Part shown: piece after piece, positions 35,396 to 45,119 of the stretch
How positions within the stretch are numbered: position 1 is the stretch's first letter
Layout of the letters: the number at the start of each line of letters is the position of its first letter
Source: Actinotignum schaalii FB123-CNA-2
Lineage (GTDB): Bacteria > Actinomycetota > Actinomycetes > Actinomycetales > Actinomycetaceae
Direction: 5' to 3'
DNA: 64,000 bases
NCBI RefSeq assembly: GCF_000411135.1
Contig: NZ_KE150262.1
Location: 288,231-352,230 of the forward strand
The notes under the pieces: generated by a model
Database searches by the model: none
What the model was told of the DNA's origin: nothing
What the model saw: only the letters and a program-made list of their open reading frames with translations
Translations under genes and position numbers: made by a program

Positions 35396-36610
35396 CTAGT
35401 CCCGCGCCAGCCAGGCGAGCGCGGCAACGGCCGCGGCTTCGGTGCCGGTGGCGAGGGTGGGTTGGAGAACCGGCCCGAAGGCGGGGTTGTGGTTGGGGTA
35501 GGTGGGCGCGCCTTCCGCGAATCCACCGAAGCCCCAGTAGGTGTAGGGAATCCCGAAGGCGTCCGGGATCACGCTGAAATCTTCGGAAGCCGATACTTCG
35601 CCGCAGTCCATCACGCGCTCTTCCCCGAAGTGTGCCAGGAATGCCTGGGTGACCTTGGCGGTAGTTGCGTCGTCGTTATTAGTAAGCGGGTAGGAATCGT
35701 AGATCTCAAATTCCGGTGCCTGCGGGGCGCGGGCCGCTTCACATTCGGCCGTGACGGTGCGCTTAATGCCATCAAGGAGCTGTTCGCGCACGTCCATGTC
35801 ATACGCGCGAATATTAATAAGCAGGGTGGCCGTGTCCGGAATAATATTTGATTTGCTCCCGGCGTGGATGGAGCCCACGGTGAGCACCGCCATCTTGAAG
35901 GGATTAATCTCGCGCGCCACCACGCTCTGGAGCCGGGTCACCACGGCGGCGGCCAGCACCACCGGGTCAATACTCAGATGCGGCATGGAGCCGTGCGAGC
36001 CCTTCCCGTGCAGCGTCACCTTGACGGAAGCGCCGGTGGAGAGAATCGCCCCGGCGTGGGTGCCTACCTGCCCGGCGCGCATCGGCCCGGCCAGCACGTG
36101 CTGCCCCAGAGCCACAGCCGGCGCCGGAATTTTATCGACCAGGCCGTCGGCCACCATGGAGCGCGCCCCGGCCGCGGTTTCTTCCCCGGGCTGGAACAGC
36201 GCAATATAGGTGCCGGCCCAGGCCTCGCGGTTTTCCGCGAAAATACGGGCCGCGCCCAGCGCGCAAGAAATGTGGAAATCGTGGCCGCAGGCGTGCATGG
36301 CCGGGACTTCATTGCCGTCCGTGTCCGTGCGCGTCTGCGTGGATGCGTACTCGAGCCCGGTCGCTTCCTTGACCGGGAGCCCGTCAATATCGGCGCGGAA
36401 GAGCACCGCGGGCCCCTCCCCGTTTTCCAGCACACCGACGACGCCGCCGCCGATCCGCTGCGTTGCGTACCCGAGGCGCGTCAGTTCCGCGTCGATAGTG
36501 TCACAGGTTTCTTTTTCCTGCATAGAGAGTTCGGGATGCTGATGCAGGTGGATATAAAGCTCTTCTTGCCAGGGGGTGAAAGAATCCACCGCCTCTTTAA
36601 TGTTGATCAT
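35396..36610 (-). CDS. M20-family amidohydrolase / peptidase
   Basis: This 404-residue zinc or manganese hydrolase belongs to the M20D group (hippurate, N-acyl-amino-acid or aminobenzoyl-glutamate hydrolases). Metal-binding motifs are HACGHDFH (about residues 99-106) and QPGEETAAGA (about 141-150), and a dimerisation domain lies between. The N-terminus HLHQHPELSMQEKET is the family start. The downstream MFS gene is probably in the same transcript, suggesting hydrolysis of an N-acyl compound linked to export of a product. The exact substrate cannot be told from sequence. Confidence 0.87.
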   Translation of the reverse strand: MINIKEAVDSFTPWQEELYIHLHQHPELSMQEKETCDTIDAELTRLGYATQRIGGGVVGVLENGEGPAVLFRADIDGLPVKEATGLEYASTQTRTDTDGNEVPAMHACGHDFHISCALGAARIFAENREAWAGTYIALFQPGEETAAGARSMVADGLVDKIPAPAVALGQHVLAGPMRAGQVGTHAGAILSTGASVKVTLHGKGSHGSMPHLSIDPVVLAAAVVTRLQSVVAREINPFKMAVLTVGSIHAGSKSNIIPDTATLLINIRAYDMDVREQLLDGIKRTVTAECEAARAPQAPEFEIYDSYPLTNNDDATTAKVTQAFLAHFGEERVMDCGEVSASEDFSVIPDAFGIPYTYWGFGGFAEGAPTYPNHNPAFGPVLQPTLATGTEAAAVAALAWLARD

Positions 36611-36770
36611 GAATCACCTTTCCGCCAGGATAGGGCGGGACCGCCATCGTTGCGAATGCGTGGAAGTAGCGGCCGACCCTATCTGCGCCTTGTGCCCGGC
36701 TCACGCGCCGGGTCTACTTCAGATAGTAGCGGTAAAAGCACCTCGCGTGCCGCGCCGGTACGCTTAATGC

Positions 36771-37772
36771 ATGGCTACTATTTTTGTGCGGTGCGACGAC
36801 GCAACCGCGCCCACGCTCACGTTCGATACTCAGGCCGGTGGAGCGAATGCAGCCCCGTTCGGGGAAGGCGATGTGCTCCTCGATATTTCCTGGTCTTCCC
36901 TCAATTACAAAGACGCACTCTGTCTGAAAGGCGACCGGGGTGTGGCCCGCATCAGCCCGCTTATCCCCGGCATTGACGCGGTGGGGACGGTGCGGGAAGC
37001 CGGCCCGGATAGCCCGGTGCGCCCGGGGCAGCTGGTCACTGTGAACGGGGCGGGTCTGGGCGAATTCCGGCACGGGGGCTACACCCCGCAGCTGCGGGTG
37101 CCCGGAGATGCCTGCGTGCCGGTGCCGGAAGTGTTCAGCGCCGCGCAGGCGGCAGCCCTGGGAACGGCCGGGTATACGGTGGCGCTGTGCGTGCTAGCGC
37201 TTAGTGATCACGCGGTGGCGCACGACGGCCCCGTTGTGGTGACCGGGGCGAGCGGCGGGGTGGGCAGTATCGCGCTCCATCTCCTCGCGCGGCTCGGCTA
37301 CGAAACGGTGGCGCTCACCGGGCGGGCGGAGCGCTTCGGGGATTTCCTGCGCGGGCTCGGGGCAAGCGAGGTGCTTGAGCGCTCGGAATTTGAGGAGCCT
37401 TCCGCGCGCCCTCTCCAGAAGGCCCGCTTCGCGGGCGGGGTGGATGCCGTGGGCGGGCAGGTGCTCGCGAATCTACTGGCGCAAACCCGCTGGGGCGGGA
37501 CGGTGGCTGCCTGCGGCCTGGCTGGCGGAACCGCACTACCCACCACGGTACTACCCTTTATTTTGCGGGGCATCACCCTGGCCGGGGTGGATTCAGTGCG
37601 GGCCCCGCGGGCGCTGCGCCTGCGCGCCTGGAAACTGCTGGCCGAGCACGTGGACACGAGCGTGCTCGATTCTCTCACCCACGTGATTGAGCTGGCTGAT
37701 GTTCCCGCAGCTGGGCGCGAGCTGCTCGCCGGCCAGCGTTACGGGCGCACGGCGGTGCGGATCAACCTGTAG
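36771..37772 (+). CDS. YhdH/AcuI-type medium-chain reductase
   Basis: This 333-residue zinc-free MDR oxidoreductase is related to E. coli YhdH (acrylyl-CoA reductase). Family marks are SSLNYKDALCLKG and PLIPGIDAVGTV near the N-terminus, and the NADPH-binding VVTGASGGVGSIAL at about residues 157-170. The substrate is likely an enoyl-CoA or quinone. It runs into the lactate dehydrogenase gene with an 18-base gap, so the two may be co-transcribed. Confidence 0.86.
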   Translation: MATIFVRCDDATAPTLTFDTQAGGANAAPFGEGDVLLDISWSSLNYKDALCLKGDRGVARISPLIPGIDAVGTVREAGPDSPVRPGQLVTVNGAGLGEFRHGGYTPQLRVPGDACVPVPEVFSAAQAAALGTAGYTVALCVLALSDHAVAHDGPVVVTGASGGVGSIALHLLARLGYETVALTGRAERFGDFLRGLGASEVLERSEFEEPSARPLQKARFAGGVDAVGGQVLANLLAQTRWGGTVAACGLAGGTALPTTVLPFILRGITLAGVDSVRAPRALRLRAWKLLAEHVDTSVLDSLTHVIELADVPAAGRELLAGQRYGRTAVRINL

Positions 37773-37790
37773 CGGGTAAAATAACTAAAT

Positions 37791-38762
37791 ATGATTGACC
37801 AGCGCACTGAAGGCTCAAAGGTTTCTATTATTGGCGCCGGGGCGGTGGGGACTTCCCTCGCCTACGCAATGCTCATCAAAGGCGTCGCCCGGCATGTTGT
37901 TCTCCAAGATATCAACGCACAAAAAGTACATGCCGAAGCCCTCGATCTTATGCACGGCGGCCAGTTCATGCCGACCGCCAAAATTGAGGGCACCGATAAC
38001 GTGGAGGCCACCGCGGATTCCGATGTCATCGTGATTACCGCCGGGGCGCGCCAGCGGCCGGGCCAGTCCCGCCTGGACCTTGCGGGCGCGAGTGTGGCGA
38101 TGATGCGCTCCATTGTTCCCCCGCTGGTCGAGCTCTCCCCCAACGCGATTTTCGTCATCGTCGCCAATCCTGTGGACGTGGTCACCCAAGCCGTCCTTAA
38201 AATCTCCGGGCTGCCGCCCGCACGCGTTTTCGGGACCGGTACTGTGCTGGATTCTTCGCGGCTGCGCCAGCTTATTTCGCAGAAGTTCCACGTGGCAACC
38301 TCGAATGTGCATGCTTATATGTGCGGCGAACACGGGGATTCCGAGACTCCCATGTGGTCGATGGCCTCGATTTCCACGGTGCCGATCCGCGAATGGGAAC
38401 TGCGTTCCGGCCCGGTCACCGATGAACTCCTCGACGGTATCGCCGACCGCGTCATCAACGCCGCCTACGAAGTGATCGAAGGGAAAGGCTCCACGAATTA
38501 CGCCATCGGACTGGCGGCCTCCCGGATTATCCAGGCGGTGCTGCGCGACGAACGCGTGGTACTCTCTGTTTCCCGCCTCATGACCGGGTGGAACGGAATT
38601 TCCGGGGTGTGCATGTCCGTGCCCACCATCGTGGGGGCGCGCGGCGCGATCCGGCAGATCGATATGAAACCATCAGATGCGGAACTGGAATCCCTACGGG
38701 CCAGCGCCGCGCAGATCCGTGAAGCGCTCTCGAACCTCGAGGGTATGGGCGACGACGCCTGA
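37791..38762 (+). CDS. ldh: L-lactate dehydrogenase
   Basis: This 323-residue cytosolic enzyme reduces pyruvate to L-lactate with NADH. The dinucleotide motif GAGAVG is at residues 15-20, the substrate loop with Arg is GARQRPGQSR, and ANPVDVVT and the catalytic His in GEHGDSE are all present. Gln before Arg in GARQRPGQSR favours lactate over malate specificity. Fermentative lactate formation fits an Actinomycetaceae-like host. Confidence 0.95.
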   Translation: MIDQRTEGSKVSIIGAGAVGTSLAYAMLIKGVARHVVLQDINAQKVHAEALDLMHGGQFMPTAKIEGTDNVEATADSDVIVITAGARQRPGQSRLDLAGASVAMMRSIVPPLVELSPNAIFVIVANPVDVVTQAVLKISGLPPARVFGTGTVLDSSRLRQLISQKFHVATSNVHAYMCGEHGDSETPMWSMASISTVPIREWELRSGPVTDELLDGIADRVINAAYEVIEGKGSTNYAIGLAASRIIQAVLRDERVVLSVSRLMTGWNGISGVCMSVPTIVGARGAIRQIDMKPSDAELESLRASAAQIREALSNLEGMGDDA

Positions 38763-38782
38763 GCCTAGCGGCAGGAGGGACT

Positions 38783-39433
38783 GTGGCGCGCACGGGTGCG
38801 GCGAGCATCGCGGACCTGAGCCGGCCGGCCGATGAGCTGGCCCCGCTGCTGCTGGGCGCGGTGATAGGCGACGGCGCCGTGGCGGTGCGCCTGACCGAGG
38901 TGGAAGCCTACCTCGGGGCGGAGGATCCTGCCTCGCATGCTTTCGCCGGGCCCACCCCGCGCGCCCGCGTTATGTTCGGGCCACCCGCCCACCTTTATGT
39001 CTACCTCAGCTACGGCATCCATCGCATCGGCAATATCGTGTGCGGGCCGGATGGCCAGGCCAGCGCGGTGCTTTTGCGCGCCGGGGAGGTTGTGGCCGGG
39101 CTGGAGGAAGCCCTGCGGCGCCGAACCCGGCCAGGCGCCGCTCCGCCCGCGCGCCAGGCCCTGGCGCGCGGGCCGGGCAACGTGGGCCAGGTCCTCGGTT
39201 TGGATACTTCCATGAGCGGGCTGCCGCTTACGGTGCGGGATGCGGATGGCGGGGTGCTCGATCCTGCCATCACTCCCGATCCCGCCGGATTATCGGAGCG
39301 GTGCCTGTGGCTGGAGTTGCCACCGGCGCCGCTACCCTACCGGGTGGGTCCCCGCATTGGGATTTCCCGCAATACAGATGCGCCTTTGCGCTTCTGGCTG
39401 CCCGGGGATCCCACCGTGAGTGGGCGGCGTTGA
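38783..39433 (+). CDS. mpg: Alkyladenine (3-methyladenine) DNA glycosylase
   Basis: This 216-residue monofunctional base-excision-repair enzyme of the AAG/MPG fold removes alkylated purines. VRLTEVEAYLGAEDPASHAF contains the catalytic Glu region, YVYLSYGIHRIGNIV is the Tyr/Gly-rich DNA-intercalation strand, and RGPGNVGQVLGLD is the C-terminal conserved stretch. A GTG start follows GGCAGGAGGG. It lies 20 bases after ldh. Confidence 0.9.
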   Translation: MARTGAASIADLSRPADELAPLLLGAVIGDGAVAVRLTEVEAYLGAEDPASHAFAGPTPRARVMFGPPAHLYVYLSYGIHRIGNIVCGPDGQASAVLLRAGEVVAGLEEALRRRTRPGAAPPARQALARGPGNVGQVLGLDTSMSGLPLTVRDADGGVLDPAITPDPAGLSERCLWLELPPAPLPYRVGPRIGISRNTDAPLRFWLPGDPTVSGRR

Positions 39434-39500
39434 GAAAGCACCCATCCTGAAGAGATCCCCCCCGGGTGCGCCGGATCCGGAGGGAGGCCCGGCTTGCGCA

Positions 39501-42230
39501 TTAGGATCGCTGGGCCAGCAGAAAGACCGCGACGGAGCGCGCTGGCACAGTAACGGTGCCGCCGATAAGCGTGGCGGCGCGAACTGCGTCGTCGTACCCA
39601 TGACGCTGAATGGGCGACAGCGCGTAGGTTTCCGTGACGCCCTCGATTTTTTCCGTGATGGGGCGCGGGGAGGCGTTGAAGGCGATGATGATGCCGTCGA
39701 GCTGCGGGTCGATATCCGGGCCGGCGGTATCGTCGATGCGCATAATGATGAGGCCGGGGGTGGCGCCCGGCCCACCGTTGGGGAAAGTGACTTTCGCGCG
39801 GATGAGCTCCGCGCTCCCCAGGGTGAGAAGCGGGCTGGAGTGGCGCAGGCGCAGCAGGTCGCGGGCGATGGCGGCCGCGCGGGCGATCTGTTCCGGGCTG
39901 GGGCACAGCTCGGTGCGCGCCAGCAGCGGCCTCATGACCGGCCAGGATGCCTCGTTGCGGCTGGCGGGCGGGAGGCCCACCCCGAAATTATTACTCTGCC
40001 CGGAGAAATCCAGGCGGTTGAAATGGTCCCCGGAATTATAGGAATCCCGGTCCAGGGACTTCGAGCGGAGCAACTCGGTGCCCGCGTGCCAGAAAGCCGG
40101 GGCCTGCCCGAGCGCCACCGTGGCCAGGGAGAGCAGCGCCATCCGGATACGGTCATCGGTACTGAGGGAAAGCGGCAGTTTGTAAGCGCCACTATCCCAC
40201 AGGGTTTCGTTATCATGCGCGTCCACGTAATTGACGGCTTCCTGGGGTTGGGAGGCGAAACCGGCGGGCCGTCCGCCGTAATCCAGCTCGGCTCCGCTTT
40301 TCCATTCCCCGGTGTGGGTGAGGAAACTAAAATCGCGCAGGGCCCCGGCCAGGGAGAGTTTGACCAGGTCGGTGGCGTACCCGAGGCGTTCGTGGTTCTC
40401 CTGCGGGGAGCACGGGCTGTGGCCATTCGGGTCGGTGAACAGGCCGGTGCCGTAGCCCTGATGGTGGCGTTTATCGGAATCGAAAGGCCCGCCACCGTTG
40501 AGGGCATCACGCAGGCGATCATTAAAAGCCCCGATACCGGTACCGTTCATCTCCAGCTGGGTGGCCTGGCGAAAACGCGCGTTATCGGCCACCTCCCCAA
40601 AATTCCAGCCCTCCCCGTAGAGGTAGATGCGCGCACCGTCAACGCCATCCCGCTCCACCGTCAGGGAATCGAGAGCGGCGCGCACCGCCTCCATATTCGC
40701 CCGCGAATGGTGGCCCATGAGATCGAAACGGAACCCGTCCACGCGATAGTGCTTGGCCCACAGCACCACCGCATCCACCATGAGTTTCTCCGCCATAAGA
40801 TTTTCGGTCGCCACATTCGGGCAGCAGGTGGACGTAGCGATAGTGCCGCGCGCGTCCAGACGGTAATAATAACCGGGCACCACTTTATCGAGAACGGAGA
40901 CGGCATCCCCGCCGGCTGCGGCCGTGTGGTTGTAGACCTGATCTAGTACGACGCCGAGGCCAGCCGCATGCAGCCCTCCCACCATGGCACGGAACTCTTT
41001 GATGCGTGCCCCGCCATTGAGCTCCACCGCGTAGCTACCTTCCGGTGCCAGGTAGTGGAACGGATCGTAGCCCCAGTTATAGGCATCGGAATCCGCCACC
41101 GCGCTCACGGCCTGCTGCTGGGCCGGGGAATCCGGGCCGGCCTGCGGGATGCGCGGGGTCTTCTGGTTCTCGGGGCGTTCGGGAATGGTGGCGATATCGA
41201 AGGTGGGGAGGAGGTGAACGGTGGTCATTCCGGCCTCGGCCAGGGCGCGCAGGTGGCGCATCCCGGCCGAGTCTGGCAGCGTGAAGGCACCGTATTTCCC
41301 GCGCAGGTGATTGGGAACGGTGGGATCCGACATTGAAAAATCCCGTACGTGCAGCTCATAGATAGTGTGGGCAGCCGGGTTGGTGAGGGTGCGCCGCGGG
41401 GCGGTGCGCCAGAGTTCTGGCTGGTAGGCCGGGTCGTCCAGGTCCACGAAAACGGCGCGCTCGGAATCCACCGTGAGGGCCACCGCGTAGGGGTCGGTCA
41501 CCCGGTAGGTAACGACGGCGCCCATCACGGGATCAACCACCTCGACCTCAAAAAGATAGCTGGCGTTCTTCCAGGCCGGAGTACCGCTGGCGTGCCAGAT
41601 ACCCAGCTCATCGCGGGTCATGGCGTGCGTGGTGGTGCGCGCGGTGCCGGGGGCAGCGGTGCGCGCGGCGGAGTGGGTGGCGGAGTCAACGTCTTCGTGT
41701 GCATCCGCCACCTCGATACGAACCTGGCGGGCGGTGGGCGCCCACAGCGCTACCGCGGGCACATCCCCATCCCATGTCACCCCGAGGGCAGCCTGGCGGG
41801 CACCCGCGTAAAGATCATCAATCATCCCGGCAATCTGCACCCCGGTGAGAGCGCTGAGTTCCCCGGCACCGTTACGGCGCGCCACCAGAAGCTGCCCGCG
41901 CAGCGCCTCACGCAACTGGTGGGAGGGCACGCCGCTCAGGCGCAGCGCGGCATAGCCGGACAGGTGTGCGCGCGTGGAAATAGCCGCGGCCGGGATACCG
42001 TCCGGATCCACCGCGAGGGTGCAAAGCCGCTTGATGCCGAGCTGTTCTGAGCTCCTATCACCACGCTCCCGATCCCCGAGCGTGCCGGCTCCATCCGGGC
42101 AGGCCCACAGCTCAAAGCGGTCACCCTCCGCTATCTGCTCCGCGGGCCAGGCAAGCAAAGATCGGTTAACTGATGGAGCGAGGAACTCCCCGGAGCCGAC
42201 TAGCGCCTCAGAACTCCAGTGGTGGGTCAT
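39501..42230 (-). CDS. pulA: Pullulanase-type alpha-1,6-glucosidase
   Basis: This is a 909-residue GH13 debranching enzyme. It has N-terminal accessory beta domains, with a CBM48-like module around residues 150-300 (VPAVALWAPTARQVRIEV), then the barrel with YNWGYDPFHY, GVVLDQVYNH, RVDGFRFDLMGHH (nucleophile Asp), YGEGWNFGE (acid Glu) and VDAHDNETLWD (stabilising Asp). A C-terminal beta domain follows. No signal peptide is visible, so it probably acts on intracellular glycogen or imported maltodextrins. It is monocistronic and convergent with mpg. Confidence 0.92.
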   Translation of the reverse strand: MTHHWSSEALVGSGEFLAPSVNRSLLAWPAEQIAEGDRFELWACPDGAGTLGDRERGDRSSEQLGIKRLCTLAVDPDGIPAAAISTRAHLSGYAALRLSGVPSHQLREALRGQLLVARRNGAGELSALTGVQIAGMIDDLYAGARQAALGVTWDGDVPAVALWAPTARQVRIEVADAHEDVDSATHSAARTAAPGTARTTTHAMTRDELGIWHASGTPAWKNASYLFEVEVVDPVMGAVVTYRVTDPYAVALTVDSERAVFVDLDDPAYQPELWRTAPRRTLTNPAAHTIYELHVRDFSMSDPTVPNHLRGKYGAFTLPDSAGMRHLRALAEAGMTTVHLLPTFDIATIPERPENQKTPRIPQAGPDSPAQQQAVSAVADSDAYNWGYDPFHYLAPEGSYAVELNGGARIKEFRAMVGGLHAAGLGVVLDQVYNHTAAAGGDAVSVLDKVVPGYYYRLDARGTIATSTCCPNVATENLMAEKLMVDAVVLWAKHYRVDGFRFDLMGHHSRANMEAVRAALDSLTVERDGVDGARIYLYGEGWNFGEVADNARFRQATQLEMNGTGIGAFNDRLRDALNGGGPFDSDKRHHQGYGTGLFTDPNGHSPCSPQENHERLGYATDLVKLSLAGALRDFSFLTHTGEWKSGAELDYGGRPAGFASQPQEAVNYVDAHDNETLWDSGAYKLPLSLSTDDRIRMALLSLATVALGQAPAFWHAGTELLRSKSLDRDSYNSGDHFNRLDFSGQSNNFGVGLPPASRNEASWPVMRPLLARTELCPSPEQIARAAAIARDLLRLRHSSPLLTLGSAELIRAKVTFPNGGPGATPGLIIMRIDDTAGPDIDPQLDGIIIAFNASPRPITEKIEGVTETYALSPIQRHGYDDAVRAATLIGGTVTVPARSVAVFLLAQRS

Positions 42231-42354
42231 GGTGATCTCCTGTGAGCGGCAATGCGCGGCCAGTTTATCCGGTGGCAGATCTCACTCACAAGGTGAACGC
42301 ATCTCCGCACCGCTCGCCTCAAGAATTAATATGGGCGGCGAGGAGGCATCCGAT

Positions 42355-42870
42355 ATGACATCTGAATCCGAATCCGCATCTCACCCAGCGCCGGTAGCTG
42401 AGCCGGGCCCGGCACCGGACTCCAGCACGGAACCCGCTCCCCGCCTGGTGGTGGGCGCGGCCCTGGTTGCTGACCTCACCAACCCCAGCGGGGTCCTGGC
42501 CACCCAGCGCTCCTACCCCGAATGGGCGGACGGCCTGTGGGAATTCCCCGGCGGGAAAGTGGAACCCGGGGAAACCCCGCGCGAGGCGCTACACCGGGAA
42601 ATTTCCGAGGAGCTGGGCTGCGGTATTGATATCGGTAGGCAGCTGGCCAATCCCGATAGCCCGGACGGCTCCTGGGATCTCAGTTCCGGGGAGCACAATA
42701 CCGGGCTGCGGATGATGGTGTGGCTGGCGCGTCCCTTCGGGGAGATCACCCTGGGTCCGGCGCACCGTGATGCTCGCGTCCTCACCGCCGCCGAACTCGA
42801 GAGCGTGGAATGGCTGCCCGGGGATGTCCAGATTCTGCCCGTGCTGCGCGCCGCCCTGGGTGGGCGCTAA
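42355..42870 (+). CDS. NUDIX hydrolase, MutT-like
   Basis: This is a 171-residue pyrophosphohydrolase. The NUDIX box is complete (GGKVEPGETPREALHREI, then SEELG, about residues 65-87). WADGLWEFPGGK precedes it as in MutT/8-oxo-dGTP diphosphatases, and the C-terminal VEWLPGDVQILPVL fits the same group. ATG 42355 is chosen because GAGGAGG lies 8 bases before it. The first 30 residues are an unusual Ser/Pro/Glu-rich extension. Likely role: clearing oxidised nucleotides. Confidence 0.88.
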   Translation: MTSESESASHPAPVAEPGPAPDSSTEPAPRLVVGAALVADLTNPSGVLATQRSYPEWADGLWEFPGGKVEPGETPREALHREISEELGCGIDIGRQLANPDSPDGSWDLSSGEHNTGLRMMVWLARPFGEITLGPAHRDARVLTAAELESVEWLPGDVQILPVLRAALGGR

Positions 42871-42993
42871 CCGAAGGCGCGGTGCGGGCCGCGGTGGGCA
42901 GGCGCTTGAGCTGCGCCGTCGTTCCTAAGATGACGCACGGCGCGCGGTGCCGTAACCTAGGAGGACGATCCCCAGCACAAGGAGAAGTCACGC

Positions 42994-43791
42994 ATGAAAC
43001 ACGGCGCGCACGGCCCGGCGCGATGGCCGCTGTATTTCTTGCTCTTCGCCGCTGCCGTTCTCGCGGGCGTGCTCGCCCTAGTGGGAGTCTCGTATTTTTC
43101 TGGCGACGACGCCGCCGTGCCCGCGCCCACCACCGCGGGCCCCGAACCCGGGCGCAGCGCCTCCGCTAATCTCACCCAGCTGCGCAACCAGGTCCAGGAA
43201 CTGAGCGCGGGAACCTGCCCGAATCCCGATACCGCTGCGGCTATTCTGGCCGATTACGCGAGCGCGGCGGCCGCGGGCGGCACGTACACCGCGGAGGCAC
43301 CGCTCCTCAGCGAAGCTCTGCGCACCCTCTCCTCCAGCTGCGGGGCGGATTACACCGTGAGCTTGAGCGCGGCACTTGGCGATACTGCCGCCCCGGCGGA
43401 TTTCCAATCTTTCGCGGCCTCGCGCCAGTGGTGGAAGCTGGTGCGCCCCGCCCCGCCGGAAGCCACCCGCCTGGAATCTTTCACCACCCCCATGAATAAC
43501 GTGCGCTGTTCCCTCGACGAGAAAGCCGTCAATTGCACGATTTTCACCTATGACTACGTTTCCCCGCCCGGCTGCGAAGGCGAACCTGCCAATTACACCG
43601 TGGGTCTGACGGGCACCACCACCGCCGGGTGTTCCACCCAGGTGAGCACCGCCAAAGAGGTGCCCTACGGCAGCGTGGTAGCCGCGCACGGCTTCGCCTG
43701 CACCGCCGACCAATACGCCGGCATTTCCTGCTGGTCGGAGTTGACCGGCCACGGGTTTACGGTGCGGCGGGCCGCCGAAGAATTGTTCTAG
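42994..43791 (+). CDS. Membrane-anchored DUF6636-like secreted protein
   Basis: This 265-residue protein has one N-terminal membrane helix (about residues 12-35) and an external part. The C-terminal ~100 residues hold paired cysteines (MNNVRCSL...AVNCTIF; YGSVVAAHGFACTADQYAGISCWSELTGHGFTV), the pattern of DUF6636 proteins of actinobacteria, whose function is unknown. The region between is helical and Ala-rich. RBS AAGGAG precedes ATG. Confidence 0.72.
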   Translation: MKHGAHGPARWPLYFLLFAAAVLAGVLALVGVSYFSGDDAAVPAPTTAGPEPGRSASANLTQLRNQVQELSAGTCPNPDTAAAILADYASAAAAGGTYTAEAPLLSEALRTLSSSCGADYTVSLSAALGDTAAPADFQSFAASRQWWKLVRPAPPEATRLESFTTPMNNVRCSLDEKAVNCTIFTYDYVSPPGCEGEPANYTVGLTGTTTAGCSTQVSTAKEVPYGSVVAAHGFACTADQYAGISCWSELTGHGFTVRRAAEELF

Positions 43792-43845
43792 CTGCCCCGT
43801 GCCAGCTGACCGTAACGGGTGCCTTGAAGCGGCAGCGTCGGGATC

Positions 43846-44952
43846 CTAGCTGCGGGCCAGCGCGCGCACGGCGGCAAGCACCCGGGTGCTACCTTCCGGT
43901 TCGGCCACGCTCACGCGCACCCCTTCGCCGAGCACCCGCACCAGTACCCCGGCATCCATACACGCATCCTCGAAACGCGCGGCGCTCACCCCGTGGCGAG
44001 CCAGTTCAGCCGCGGACATCCACAGGAAATTCGCGTGGGAGGTAGGCGTGTGCCAGTCGGCCCGGGAGAGCTGCTCGGCCAGTTCATCGCGGGCGCCGGC
44101 GAGCTGCGCGGCGCGTTCCAGCACGATATCCGCTTCGCTGAGAGCCGCCTGGCCGGCCACCTGAGCGAGACGATTCACGCCGAAAGGCGTGGCGATACGG
44201 CGCAGCGGTTCGGCCAGCGCGGGGCTGGTGAGCAGGTAGCCCAGCCGCAGCCCGGCCAGCGCAAAAGCCTTGGAAAAAGTGCGGGCCACCGCCACATTCG
44301 GGTACTGGCGCGCCAGTTCCTTACCGTTTTGTACGACGGCGCGGCTCGCCTGGCTCTCACCTACCGCGGGAGCGAAGTGGATATAGGCCTCGTCAAGGAG
44401 TATCGGAATGCGGGCGGGGACCCGGCTCAGGAAGCTAGCGAGCTCGGCGTGCGGAATGGTGGTTCCGGTGGGATTATTGGGCGAACACAGGAGGATAGCG
44501 CGGGTATTTTCCGTGATGGCGGCGACCATGGCTTCCAGGTCATGGGTGCCATCCGCGCGCAGCGGCACGCCCACGAAGCGCCCGCCCGCGGCAATGGTGG
44601 CGATGGGGTAGGCCTCGAAAGAGCGCCACGGGCTGACTACTTCGCCGCCCGGGGTGACCACGGCTTGCAGGAATTTTTCGATGAGGGCGGTGGAACCATT
44701 GCCCACCACGATGCCGGACGGATCCCAGTTCTCATAGGCCGCGAGCGCGGCGGTGAGCTGCGCGCAGGACATATCGGGATAGCGATTGAGCTCCCCACCC
44801 TGATCAACCGCGGCCGCGAGCGCGGCGGCCACCGCCGGGGTGGGCGGGAAAGGTACTTCGTTGCTGGAGAGCTTGACGCTATCGGCATTGCGGGGGCGTT
44901 TCCCGGCAACGTAGCTGGGCAGATCGGCTAATTCGGGGCGGAACCATTGCAT
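43846..44952 (-). CDS. hisC: Histidinol-phosphate / aromatic aminotransferase family
   Basis: This 368-residue PLP enzyme of fold type I belongs to the HisC family. The pyridoxal Lys lies in RTFSKAFALAGLRLGY, and CSPNNPTGTTI and LDEAYIHF are conserved. It begins at ATG 44952 (MQWFRPELADLP). HisC and the phenylalanine aminotransferase Pat cannot be separated reliably by eye. No other histidine genes are nearby, so an aromatic aminotransferase is an alternative. A few bases separate it from the convergent membrane-protein gene. Confidence 0.85.
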   Translation of the reverse strand: MQWFRPELADLPSYVAGKRPRNADSVKLSSNEVPFPPTPAVAAALAAAVDQGGELNRYPDMSCAQLTAALAAYENWDPSGIVVGNGSTALIEKFLQAVVTPGGEVVSPWRSFEAYPIATIAAGGRFVGVPLRADGTHDLEAMVAAITENTRAILLCSPNNPTGTTIPHAELASFLSRVPARIPILLDEAYIHFAPAVGESQASRAVVQNGKELARQYPNVAVARTFSKAFALAGLRLGYLLTSPALAEPLRRIATPFGVNRLAQVAGQAALSEADIVLERAAQLAGARDELAEQLSRADWHTPTSHANFLWMSAAELARHGVSAARFEDACMDAGVLVRVLGEGVRVSVAEPEGSTRVLAAVRALARS

Positions 44953-45062
44953 TCTTCTATTGTGCACCATCACCGCGAGCCACCCCGGGGCCGTTCCGCG
45001 CCGCCCGCGCACCGGTGCCTCCATGCTGCGCACCGTGTCCGCCCGCACCGTGCTCCGTCCCC

Positions 45063-45088
45063 GCGCACCGTTATCCGGAACGGTGCGC
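45063..45088. terminator. Hairpin in the gap between hisC and the fructosamine-kinase gene
   Basis: GCGCACCGTT and AACGGTGCGC are perfect 10-base arms around ATCCGG. The genes on either side diverge from this gap, so it is unlikely to be a normal terminator and could be an operator or a 5' leader structure. Confidence 0.4.
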
Positions 45089-45119
45089 CACTCCGCACGG
45101 GGCGCCGTAGGATGCGGGT

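Noticed and set aside
33401..35851. An 816-residue plus-strand frame across the MFS gene
   Set aside because: It is opposite the MFS transporter and begins in the palindromic element. Its composition (many Arg/Gly/His) is that of a GC-rich shadow frame.
36611..36770. A small gene in the gap before the YhdH gene
   Set aside because: No frame with a start and ribosome site is convincing. The gap holds divergent promoters at most.
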